Both the position numbers and the translations under genes were made by a program. This document shows, piece after piece, positions 48,214 to 60,405 of a stretch of 64,000 bases of DNA. This DNA comes from Aphanomyces cochlioides (taxonomy: Eukaryota > Oomycota > Saprolegniomycetes > Saprolegniales > Verrucalvaceae). The notes beneath the pieces were generated by a model. The model was not told the origin of the DNA, made no database searches, and worked only from the letters and a program-made list of their open reading frames with translations. Position 1 is the stretch's first letter. The number at the start of each line of letters is the position of its first letter. The stretch lies in NCBI GenBank assembly GCA_019828595.1, contig JAHQRK010000016.1, forward strand, positions 1,674,001-1,738,000, read 5' to 3'.

Positions 48214-48999
48214 GGTTGCTCAAGGGTCTCACTGGAATGCTGCAGTCGTCGAGATCAAATGATGCTCTGACACGTCGAACAAGATAATGGAAGTTCGATC
48301 TTCGATGCCAACTTCGAAATAGAAATGCATCAAGCAAAAACAATCTTAATCAGTAGAGCACTGGGATGAAGGACCGCGCCAGAGCCTTCCTCATCTTTAA
48401 ATAACCCATTTATGACCCTTGTCTCATTTGAGATGCATTCACCATTCTGGCCGAATTCATTTGCATGTTCATTTGAGCTAACAATTATGGCCGCAAATCG
48501 ATGTAAACATACAGTATCGCGTTTACAGGACTTTGTTCTTGTACAGTATTTCGATGTGGTTATATCAATAATTCAGATACACGCAGAGAATGTGCCTGTA
48601 AACCTGAGAGCTTGTTTTTTCCAACAATTTATTTCTTTGCTAATACATATCGCGTTGCCACACCCATATGAAGAAGCCCCATCATGGAAAACGTGTACTT
48701 TGTCATACTAGTAGTAAAGAGAAAACTTAACAATACATTAATTAATTTTTGTACCGATAAATCAATCCTCGTAGTACTTCGAAGTAATTCGTAGTACTAC
48801 AAACTGTAGTACTATTAATATGTAGCTCTACTATTATTAATATAGCATAAGAAAGCCATCTAATTCGAGATTGGTATGGGAATTAAATTTTCTATTTACG
48901 AAGTATTATTCGAACTTCTTAGCACCAACATTTTGAATGGTGTGAGTTGAAGCTGGCTTGGCAACCATCGTGCCAATCATCAGAAAACTGTAAGCTCCA
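48214..48999. promoter_or_regulatory. Divergent intergenic region between UBE2J2 and TEX10/IPI1
   Basis: 786 bp separates two outward-facing starts. At 48772-48826 palindromic motifs cluster: TACTTCGAAGTA at 48777-48788, then GTAGTACTAC and GTAGTACTA just downstream. They lie 170-230 bp before the TEX10/IPI1 start. No gene is supported here; a frame at 48412-48711 has no family resemblance. Confidence 0.4.
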
Positions 49000-51551
49000 A
49001 TGGTCCAGTTGAAGTCGAAGCAGGGAAATGGCCAGAAGAAGAAGCCAGGAGATTTCAAGCGTCCAAAACGTAAAGTAGGCCGTAAGGTGACTCCAACAAA
49101 CGTGACGAATGCTACTGTTCAATCTCGGCGCATCAATATGACTGAACAAACCTTGCTCGTGGACAAGTCAGGTGCAGCAATGACCCATCGAAATCAAACC
49201 TTACATGACATCCTGACGAAAGTTTCGCATTATAATGCGCACGTGAGACGAGATTCCTTCTACAGCCTGAAAGAACTCGTTAATTTACATCCTGCCATCT
49301 TAACCAGCAATATTGGTGTTGTCGTGGAGAAAGTGTTGCAAGGTATGGTTGATGACGAAGAAATTGTTCGGGAAGCCTGCGTATCAGGATGGAAAGAAGT
49401 TATTGCCAGTCTCACGGCTTCCAAGTCAGAGAGCTCAATGGCCCCATTTGTTCAACTAATCGCAGTTTACTTTTGCAGCGGTCTTACACATATCAAAGTC
49501 AGTGTTCGGAATGATGTTTTACAGCACATTAATGCTATCTTGGATGTTCCTTCGTTCGCTCATTTGTTTGCACGTTCACTGAGTCCAGAGCAAAGTGGCC
49601 GTTTGGTTGAAAACTTCAAAGATATGATATCAACAAAAGCTCCCCCAGTTCACGTAAAGAATTCGTACAGTCTCCTTGCCGAAAAGGCAAAGGCGAAGCA
49701 AAGTGAAATGCAAGCGGCTGTTCTGAAGGGTCGATTTTTTGCTGTTGAAGTTGTTCACAAGTTGCTTCAAGCATTGGATGCCATCAAATTGAGTACTTGT
49801 CGAAATGATGAAAAAATGGAGCTTAACTTGAAGAACTGTCCAACGTTGCTTATATATCCCGAGGTTCGACTTGTAGGCTGGAGTGAAAACCAAGAGCCCA
49901 CCCAAAAGCACACCCCTGACGTAAGTCAACTTTGGTCTACAAAGGCCAAGGCAATCCTTCCTTCACTTTTGAGCTTGTGGATGGAATGCAATTCTGAAAG
50001 TTCCTCGTGGTCACCAAATCTGCTCAAGCATATGATTTTGATTATCAAAACGGTTACAATTATCATATCCGAAACAAAACGTCTCGATGACAGTGAGGAT
50101 CAACGCCTCTTTATGGAGTCATTTTTCGACGATTTCCCTATGTCATATCCTGATGATTTAGTTGTTGACCAATCATCAGTTCACTTATGGAAATCCTTGA
50201 ATCTAGCAATTGCACAATTCGGATGCGAATGCCTTCATAAAAAGAACACCTTGGAATTGGAATCGAGGCTAGCCACATTTTTGCAAATTCAACTTAACGA
50301 TTTGGTGCAGTCCACAGATAATCGCTCCGCTCCGCATTCCTCAACTCTACTCAATGGAAGATTGCAAGTTTTGTCCGCACTTCTCGAAAGAAAAGATCAT
50401 TCTGATATCCTCGAGTCTTTTACTGCATTATACGTTTCATGTCCCCCCAATTCCGCAATGTTTCGTGTATGCACTGATTTTGCGATTCGCCATTTGGAGA
50501 AAGTCTTAAATGCAAAGCCTTATACGACGGTATGAAATTAGATGCAACTTCTATCTTTATTCTAAAATAGGCTACATTTCCCTCGTGGGATATTGTTTTG
50601 GAATGGATGAAGCAGTTGGGCTCATATTTGCTAGTGCTCAATCAAGAATCTCATGACGAGATGTACATCAAGCTCTTTCGTGTATTTATTGCAGTACTTA
50701 AGCGGATTCCAGGAGAGTACATCAACACACCGATTATTGAAGCTTGGTTGGAATCAATTGTGGTGTTTTTTAATTCAAAGAGTTCCATGTGGTTTGGCCG
50801 CTTGGATGAATCTGCGCAAGTGAAAGCTGTTGCTCTGCTGTATCATGTACCAAATTACCCAGTCGATTTTTTACGAAATTTGGCCGTGTGCTGTAAATCA
50901 ACTAATGTTTCAGTCCAAGCCAAGAGCTTTCTCATCGATATTATCACTGAACGCGGGGCAAATGCAAAATTTGACCGGGCTGCACTGCTCAGCTTCTACA
51001 TGAGTACCCTGTTTGCAGACGGCAACGATGCGTTGTGCCCTCAAGTTTGCCAACAATTGACTTGGTTGCACTTGGGAGCGTCATTACCATCCATTTTGGC
51101 ACCAATTTTATCGAAGCAAAATATTCGGGAGAAAGCTTATCCTCTGGTTTTATCTTACGTGACTTGTTTAAAGTCAGACGCGACAGTCTACGGCATGTCC
51201 AGTGTCATTGACACGAATGAAAGACGACCTGTTCCGAATTCTTTGGAAGCGCACTTGATCCCTTCTTTTTCCTATGTATTGTGTGATACTCAGTCCGAAT
51301 CTCTTGTCGAGCTTATCGTTGAAGGTATACTTTATTGCAATGGTGTTTTCATAGAAGTTATTCGACATTTGGTCAACGACAACTCCAGTTCGAATCATAT
51401 CCTCAAGCTCTTGCGCCAGTCTAAATTGCGTGCTACAGTCGTGTTATATGCGAGCGATCTTATTGATACATTTTCGAGAGTTCCAAGCCAAGACCACCAG
51501 AGGCAATTGCAGATTGAACTCGATTTGATCACGAAAGGCCACACTGCATAG
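49000..51551 (+). CDS. TEX10: TEX10/IPI1-like Rix1-complex ribosome biogenesis protein
   Basis: Two exons (49000-50529 and 50571-51551) with a 41-nt intron give 836 residues; human TEX10 is 929. The N-terminus is the family signature: basic KKKPGDFKRPKRKVGRKVTP, then NVTNATVQSRRINM. A helical-repeat segment follows: HDILTKVSHYNAHVRRDSFY, SLKELVNLHP, LVQGMVDDEE-like KVLQGMVDDEEIVREACV, and FVQLIAVYFCSGLTHIKVSV, matching the conserved IPI1/TEX10 N-terminal domain. The remainder is a long alpha-solenoid without landmark motifs. In yeast, Ipi1 works in the Rix1-Ipi1-Ipi3 complex with the AAA ATPase Rea1 on pre-60S particles. TEX10 is the animal counterpart. Confidence 0.9.
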
Positions 51552-51720
51552 TGAAAACCGCGGAATAGTCAGTGGTATCAGTCTCTGTACCTGACGTCCC
51601 GTGCACAAATTAAGACAATACATTAACTTCTTAACATAGCGAACTACCAAAATTTTGAAATAATTCTATCAAGATAGTTCAATCACACCTTATTGAACTA
51701 TAGGTCGCTTATCTTATTGC

Positions 51721-54700
51721 TTACAAAGGATCAGGAGAATGTTCAGCCAGGGCGTTACGCAAGTGACAACACAACTCTCCATGTACAGCGAAAATTCCAT
51801 ATTGGATGTCAAATATTCGTTCCAACAAGGAAACCTCCAATATTGTGCAAGGAATTGGTGTATGAACGCGTGCCGCTCTCACATTTGAATCGATATTCTG
51901 ATAAAACAGTTGTATGGCTTCGAGAAGTTGAGTTAGTTCTGCACGGATTTGTTCAGGATTGTCACCCTTATCTTGCAAAAGTTGTCTGATTCTGGCAGCA
52001 TCATGTCTTAACTCCTGGACACCTGTCAGGCTCAACCCCTCCTATCATTATGATGAGATTAATATATTAGGATGCACTCACTCTCCTACTCAATATTGGT
52101 GTTGCATTTATCCTAGAATCTGTCTCATTGACTGCTGCTCCAAATGCGAAATACATAGTAATTTCAGACAACGATGTCTTAACCCATTGAACACAAATAA
52201 GTCCTCCAAGAATTTCGGGATCTCCTTTTGGAATGGGGGGTAAAACCGTGTAACATTGTTTGCTGTATTGGCTGTGATTTTGAGCCAAAAACGAGTGCAA
52301 ACTTGTAACTGAGCGCTTTATACCGCAGGACAAACTTTGGTCGAAGATAATGTCTTCCTCTCTGAGTTGGGAGATGAAGTGTGGTAGTACTAGGTGGCCC
52401 AAGTGCTCCAAAGTGCTGTCGTTTGACATCGATCGAGCAATAGAAATAATTTCTTGCTGCAAAAAAGCAGACAACTTATCCAGTGACGTCGCACTCACAA
52501 AGTGCAGCTGGGTAGAGTTCCAGAGTAAATAGAGCTGCTCTTGAAGTTTACATGCCATTTGTAAATAGTGAAATGCTGCTTGAATTTGCGCTTGTTTCTC
52601 CTGATCATTGAGTTGACCTGTTGCACCATACACTTGCACAAGCTCCATACATGCTTGGTGCATGAGTTTACGTGGATGTCCTCCGTCTTTCAACCATATT
52701 TGAAGTGACTCCAAGAAATACGGGATACTTTCTGCAGTTTTGCTTCCGCATCTGCGTATAATGCATCCTTTTAAAAATTGAAGTTGGGCTTTCATCCAGG
52801 AAGGTGGATTCGATACGTGGATTAAAACTCGCAATCCGTCCTACTATATGTTAGATAGCATTCGTAATGAACTTACCTCAATACGGACTAGAGTTTTTTC
52901 AAGGGGCTCCACCGATCCATTTATATCATACAGTTGAAGCAAATTAGTCACAAGATGACACACTGTGGTAATATACAAAGCTAAGTTTGGATAATAAACA
53001 TTGATCAAAGATTCGTGTGAATGGGAGGAGAAATGCACACCAATCCAACCTAGAGTTCAGATTATTCAATTTTTTATGGAGACCGGACCGTTCTGTTGTG
53101 TGATAGAGTTAATCGTGTTCATGGCTTGCTTTACATATGTTAAACTCAAGTTCAAGCATTGTAAATGGTGGTGAGATGATGACATGTTTGTTTTTTTCAT
53201 TTGGCTGAGCAATAGCAACATTTCGACACGTGTTGATGTCAAGGTATTGGGGTCATCATTTTCAAGCCATTTTGATCCTTCATTTTCTGCTTCAAAGCGC
53301 TTGCCACTGAGCAACAGAGCTTGAACTCGCAATGCATCAATTTTACGCGAATATGTTCGCTCATTTGATTTATTTGCTTCGAGCAAGGATATGTTACAAA
53401 GCCTTAGTGCACCTTCGTGATGGCCTTGCATCAGTTCACACTTTATTAACTGTATTCGACACTTCAGCCAAAAGAGAACATCCAGCTCACTGCTGACATT
53501 ATCAAAGTGTACTTCTTGAAGTTTGGGTTTGACTGTCTGCTTGCACTTTTGCATAGCACTCTGTAGAGCCTCTCTGGCACTGTCAGTCAAACCATCTTCA
53601 AGTGAAAGTGCACTTAGAATAAAATCGCATTCGCATTCAATTTTCAATTTGTCTTGGATTTGCACTTGGTCATGATTTTTTCTTGGGATAGCATTAATCT
53701 TTTCTGTGTCAGGTGCTCTTGGAGTTGGTTTATCATTTCCGCCTCCATATTCTTCTGAAGCAATATTTGAATAATTTCCTTGTTGGACCATTGCCTACAA
53801 AACGAATGACAAAAAATAATACAGATACACTTTACCTGAAGTTGAATTGCAGCTTGGGCTGCAATGTGCTTGAGAGCTATACCTTGAGGGCTTGTGTTTT
53901 CGTTACACCCAAGAGTAAAGATCCATCGTAGAATGGTCAAGCACAATAGACACGCCAAACGTGAGCCAAACTTAAATTCACTGATTGTCTTGGATACAGA
54001 AAATTCCAACAACCATTTATGAAGTGCCTCATTTTCTGGATCTCCGATGCGCTTTGACTGATGTAAGACCAATTCAATATTTAGAATTTCATTCAAAAGT
54101 GTACAGACACGGTCCATGCGACCAATTCCAATGCATGCTTCTGCTTTCATACGTTTAGCTTGAATGCTTCCCCGGGCATCAAGAAAATGACTGGAGGCAA
54201 AATAATCCATACAGCAAGTCAGAGGTAGAGCATGGATATACTGCCCATTGGATAGCAATGTTTCGATCATGGCTGTTGAAGCTAGCATCACGTTAGCTGG
54301 ATGAATATATCGAAGTGGTCTATGAGAAAACGAAACAATATCTGTCCGAATAGTGTACTCGGCAAATGACCATTGTTGCTCCGGGTTTGGATGAGACAAG
54401 GAGCCTGAAAATAACTTGCATAATAAGGCGCTACCAAGCAACGCATTCTCAAGTCTTTGATTCAAGTCTTCATGGAGAGATGTCCAAATCAACTTTCCAA
54501 GCATGTTATAGCACATAAGCGCGCACCATGTTCCATCACCATCCACAACTAGGTCATTTATTAAACCTCGCCAATTTGTTGCTGCAGTCAATGAACCAAA
54601 CACCGCATCAATGCCATCATTCCACGTCCTCTTTGCTGCTGATATATCACTCTCTGCAAAATAGTAATCTCCCATTTCTTGCAAAGTTTGAACTAATAAT

Positions 54701-57700
54701 AAGGTTGACCGCTTTTGTCGGCAAAGGGAGACACATGATTTGAAGTGGGTAAGTATGTCAGCAGAGCTTTCTTGATATGTTAACGACTTGGCAACAGACT
54801 TTTGAGCACGATGTAAGCTCTGCAAACACATACTCTTTGCACGCATCGAGTGGTCCATGAGAGACATCAAATGTGAAAGGTGGTCCTTCAACACCTTTTG
54901 ATGTTCTGCCATTTTATTTAATTCAACTTCCATTCTTGAGCGCTCCTCGTGATAATGGCGTTCTTCTTCAGTGATGACTTCGTGAATAACTAGTCGACTC
55001 TTTTTCTTCTTTTTCTTTAATTGGCTCTCTTCATACTCCTTTACATACGTCGCCAATTCGTTTTTGTTGTTTTCAACAACTGTGTCTTGTAGCTCACAGC
55101 GCTGGGTTTGAGCAAATACTACCCAAGGTAAAAAGCAGTCGCCGATTTCACCTCCAGTCAAAAAGTGCGCCCGCTTACCCAACAAGACTAAGTGCTTCCA
55201 TTCCCCTACCACGCATAAGGCCTAAAATGATTAGTAATGCATATCAAAGTACGACTTACTTGAAGAGTGTACGACACAAGCTTAGCAATCCAAGACATTC
55301 CTATTGACGGCTCTTTTGCAGCCACATCTGTACTGGTCATGAGAAGGTGAGGCTCTGAGTCAACACTATCGATGGATCTCTTCATGATATCGACGTCATC
55401 GTAGCTTCTTTCGTTCTTTAGTATGTCTAGCATGTCCATAGCTCGCATTGTGCATATGTATAGTGATTTCCAGTCATACATCTTTTCGAAGTACAGAGGA
55501 GAAATCCATGCTTTCCATAACGTATTCCATACACACTCCATGCAAGTCTGTAATTTAACCCATGCATGAGCGTGAAAGAATAACTGAGAAGCTTTAGCCA
55601 TGTCCAGAAAGATTTCATTAACAACTGGCTGGGCTTCCATATGATTGGCTTCAGGTGATCTATGGGGTGAGGAGGCTAAATAAAACCAGGAGAGATCTTG
55701 GTCTGGGCCTCCAAAGACACTTTCTTCATGCTTCGTAGATAGTGATAAGTACTATGGAAACGTCAATCATAAGAGGATTGTTTGTATCTACCAAAGAATA
55801 TCCTGATAAGAAGTAGACTTCACCAGACCAAAGATAGACATCCATATCTTGCACATCAATTTCTTTGATATGACTCGACCCCTCACTCGATTGAGATGTC
55901 TGCTCGATGTTTTCGATACTCTGGCCAGCAGTATTTTCACTCTCTCGTTGATACAATTGGTTTGCTCCCAGCTGAACCAAAACTTCAATTGCTCGAGAGC
56001 TTAATATGAGGGAAGGTTGCCAACAAACTTCTTTGAACAAACTGTTGGGAGTCTTTTCTCCAGATCTTATCTGAAGATATAAAAGAAGGCACGCAAACTT
56101 TACGAAGTCCTTGTGGTCTAATGCATAGCTTCAACAAATTAGTATATCACATACTGACCTGAAAAGTGAGTTTTCAATTCGACAAATGCCTTAGCTGGTG
56201 AGGTGTTTGAAATCAGTACTTCATCACATCTACTTTGAACCGCTGCCTTGTCATCACGTGGAGTTGTCTTTTTTGGCTTTTCTCCTTCAGCAGCACTGTA
56301 TTTGTCATGCTGGCTATCGTATCCAGTGATCCATTTGTGACGAATAAATACTGCCTCTCTCAATCCACTAGCCTGCTTACAATGAGTTCGAAATGGATGC
56401 AATATAACTTGATTGAAATGTGAGCTTGGACTATCCAGCATCAAACAATGTTTTACGGCGATGGATTCGCTTCTTTCTGATGCAATCTTTAATATTTCAA
56501 AGCTTGCACAGATGTATGTCCTGTAGATATTTTCGTCCCATTGCTCTCTCGGAACGATATGCAATGCCTACATGACGACGTAAGAAGGTACGCTTCATTT
56601 TCAAGACCTCGATAATCGAGCATAGAGGTTGTAAGAGCAACCCATTACTGCTTTTGAGAAGCAGCAAAGGAACCATCAAGTTGTACAATTTATGCGAAAT
56701 AGTGCAAATATAATTTGCCTGTTCAGTGAGGCATGCAATTTCCAATGCAATCATGCCTTTATTCACTGTCTCAATGACTTGAATTTGATCCGGTAATACG
56801 TTTCTCGGCTCATTTTTAATTCGCACCAAATTGTGCACGTCATAGCTCTCGCTGTCAGCAGCGATCAGTATTAAAACGGCGGAAAAGAACATATGCAGCG
56901 TCTATTCTTTGTGATAAAAATTGTACACAAATACGTTACCTGCATTGGGCTCTGGGTGTATTGGTTGGAAATCATTTTCGAGTCGAATTTCTGAAATTTT
57001 AAGGCATGTGTATAGAGTGGATTTAATCTCCATCGATCTGTCTTGAAACAAGCTAAAGTCACATAGTCGGAGTATATGACATTTGCAGCCTTTGTGGCAA
57101 GTGATCTGCGCTGTCATTTAGACAAAACTTATAACCCCTGCTACCTTTCGCCCGAAAAGAAGGCTTCTTTTGCAAGTATCCCGTAACAAAAATGAAGCAC
57201 CAACGGATTTAAAGTAACCACTGGAAGAGAAGTAGCACCAATGCCCCCTATTACCTGATCGTTTGCATCGAATGCGGCGACAGCAAATACATAGCTCTCA
57301 TTCGGCTGGAGACCACTAATTGTTGCCTACAAATTACCAGGTGAACACTTGTGATTGACGTAAATCGCATTAACCAAAAGAGGTTGGGGGCTTGGGAAAA
57401 TTATACTTCCAGTACCAGGATATTCCATGTTGTTCAGAGAGACATCAGTTCCAGCACCTGTTTCTTTGCCATACACACAATAGTATGCAACTTTAGTCTT
57501 CTCATTATAGTAATGCAAAACTTCAAGAGTCACAAAGGTTGTGCCACGTGATATTATCGCGGGAGCTGAAGGTCTTTCACACTTTAAGGTGGAATATTTT
57601 TCAGGTACATATGTCAAAAGAAGCTCATCGTGGTGCTTCATGTCATCGAGGGTTGACATTGCCCCAAGAAACAGCTTTCTTTGATCTTCTTTGTCTACTT

Positions 57701-59888
57701 AAAAGTTTAGATTAAACTGACAAATTTCTTACTCTTGGAACCATGGATTGCTGTTCGTAGGTTCAAGATGCACTTGGTGTATCCATTTCTGTTGCATTCA
57801 GTGGCCAAGCGCGTAGTGATCATTTTAGGGCCGATTCCATTGATCGAACTCACGAGCAAATACTCCAAATCATACAATAGGTAAGTCATGTCTGTTTGAA
57901 TAGAAGCGAGGGCCATGTTCATGCACGTTTGCTGGAATTGTGCGCCTAGAAATGGCACTGAAAGGTCTTTCGATTTCTCCAATGACGACAAGAAACATCC
58001 GCTAAAAGCTGCTTGTTTTATGGCTCGTGGATCATCTACAGTCGATGCGACTTGGAGATTTGATGCTGCGATAGAATCGCGCGAAGTACACAGCACTTCT
58101 AGCATCGAACGAAGGGTTTGGATAGCTAATCTGGGCTGGTCCTCTTTAATGAGAATGGCTAATCTCAGGCTGACAATAGATCGCCATATGATGTCGTCAA
58201 AGTGTAACGCATCGGATAGCAAATGTAAAGTAAGTAAAATTCTGGAGCTTTGCTTCCTTAGGTCAATATCCTCATCGGCGTTGGACGAAAGGTTCTTGTC
58301 CAAAATCTCCAGTGCGGGTTTTGCAAACTCGAACCACATGTATAGCATCACTTCAGAGAGTGTATCATGCATCATGTGGCATAAGTGCCGTTTACGATGT
58401 GCCAATCTTAAGAGGCTTATCACACAATTCAATCGAGCTTGATCAGTGCGGTCATGCAATAGTTCGTACAGAGAAAAAATCAATTTCAACTCCTCTTGAG
58501 CTACAACTTGTGAACGTGCTTCGCAATTCAACTTAGCAGACGCATAACATGCCTCGAACATTGACCACTTCCGATATCGAAATAGAATTTTGAGTAAAGT
58601 GACTTGATCTTCAACTTGTATGACTGTCTCGTCAGACATGTAAGGTTGAATGGATAGCAAGATGCCATCAATATCTGATGGATTCACACAGGCAACAGAT
58701 TTTTCTCCAAAATCAGGTAGAAGATCGAGCTTTGCCGTCGATGTGATCAAGTTGTTCAGTACATGTATCACAGCTAAAACTCGTGATTTAGGTCTTGAAA
58801 ATGTAGATTCAATTTCTTCTTTTGTAACAGAGAGAGTTAAATGACTAGATGCGGTAGGGGGCGGACTTGCAGTTTTACTTGAGTGAGTTTGGGAAGCAGA
58901 ATTGATTGGTTTAGCTAGTTTTCTCAGCAAAAATCGGGCTCGCACAATATCTTCTTCAGCTTTTGTTAGAATTTGCTTTGCTACTTCTGGTACCGGCGCG
59001 TCAAGTTCTTCTTCCTTTTTCAATTGCATTACTCGCGCCAATGCTGCATCAAGAGTCGACAGGGCACAATTCCACAAACTATCACGCTTTGAAAAATGTT
59101 TTCGGGCCAATGCTAAAAATGTTAGACCATTTCGGAAGCTATCTATTACCATCATAGCAGACTGCAATTGATAGATAAATATGAACTCGCCATGCACAAT
59201 GAGCCGTGGTACACAATTGCACTATTTTGTCGAGGGCAAGGACACTAAACTTCATGTAGGGCAAAACATTTGCTTCGAAACCCAGAGCCTGCAAGGGAGA
59301 ACAAATACCCATGAGATGAATTGTCCCATTCCAAACATGCGCGACATATTTCATGTGGAGCGAAGTGTCGCTTTGAACTGCGGGATTAACTGCTAGAGCA
59401 ATCGCAGTACTAACTGCCTTATGCACGGAATTAAGTGCTTCAATTAGACGACTCAGGGTAGAAGGAAGTGAGACATTTTTGTCAATAAGCTTCATTTGCT
59501 GCACGGTGCAGAGGGCAGATGCATACAAGGCCCGAATATGAATTTCACGATCAATCACACTTGGTAGATACCCTTGTTCAAAACAGGACAAAGCGTTTGT
59601 ATAAAACGACTTGCTTGCAGAGAGTTCTTCGAGCTCATTCAAAGCCTTTCCAAACGACACGAGCAAATCCAACGCCAGTGAGAATGAGAGTTTCTCGCGT
59701 ATTCGACGAATGACTTGATACAACTTTTGGTGCAGGATTCCAAAATGTCCAACCTCTCTACTTGGATCTCCACCCACATATTCCTTTTGGTTTCGGCCTC
59801 TTAATTCCTTCAAGTTAGATACAATTCCACCAACTTCACTTCGAAAGTTTGCTGCGATCACACTTTCGTCAACTTGTTCCTTGGTCAT
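51721..59888 (-). CDS. CFAP54: CFAP54, cilia- and flagella-associated protein
   Basis: A very long minus-strand gene with many ~40-nt introns, from about ATG 59888 (MTKEQVDESVIAANF) to the stop at 51721; spliced length is roughly 2,400 residues (human CFAP54 about 3,100). The N-terminus matches the family at HVWNGTIHLMGIC and CAWRVHIYLSIAVCYD, joined across a 37-nt intron (59113-59149) to ALARKHFSKRDSLWNCAL. The middle has the CFAP54 fibronectin-like segment: RPSAPAIISRGTTFVTLEV, YYCVYGKETGAGTDV, NNMEYPGTGSI, ISGLQPNESYVFAVAAFDAN. Further on is YYFAESDISAAKRTWNDGID, then WRGLINDLV. CFAP54 belongs to the C1d projection of the central-pair apparatus and is required for normal flagellar waveform. 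Its presence supports a flagellated life stage. Not all exon junctions were traced. Confidence 0.9.
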
Positions 59889-60405
59889 GCCAATTATAAA
59901 ATGGGAACTTTTTGTGCCCTTTCGACAACGCAAACGACCGTTCAGGATTTTCTTGACAGTTGCAATGTTTGCGAAAAGTAAATAATTGAATTCTCGATGG
60001 GCTAATACACATCCTTGTATGGACTGCTGTCGTTAACTAACCTATGCTTGTTTCTGTCGTGGACGACGTCCTCTCATGTTCGCCGCAAATAAAGCCGTTC
60101 ACATGTACACTGCTCTTCGCTCGAATTTTAAGTCAGATCAGAAGCTATAACACAAAATCAACATATTCCTTTTGAGGACAGAAGACAGAGAGATCAATAC
60201 CAACTTTATTGCCGTGATATTGGACTCGTCGTGTCCCGACTTTCTTATTTAGGGTCACCTTTAAAATCCCTAGAAAATGCCTAAAATTATCTGGAAATGT
60301 CAAAAAGTGAAAAATAAAAATATAACACTTCAAAGTAAATACCGTATGATCAGACTATATTTTGTTGACCCTACGAGACACACGCACGTTCATATTCGAC
60401 TCACA
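59889..60405. other. Divergent intergenic region, CFAP54 / F-BAR protein
   Basis: About 517 bp with no supported gene between two outward-facing starts; presumably holds both promoters. Confidence 0.5.

Noticed and set aside
48412..48711. 99-residue plus-strand frame between UBE2J2 and TEX10
   Set aside because: No recognisable motif, unusual composition, and a position within a divergent intergenic region.
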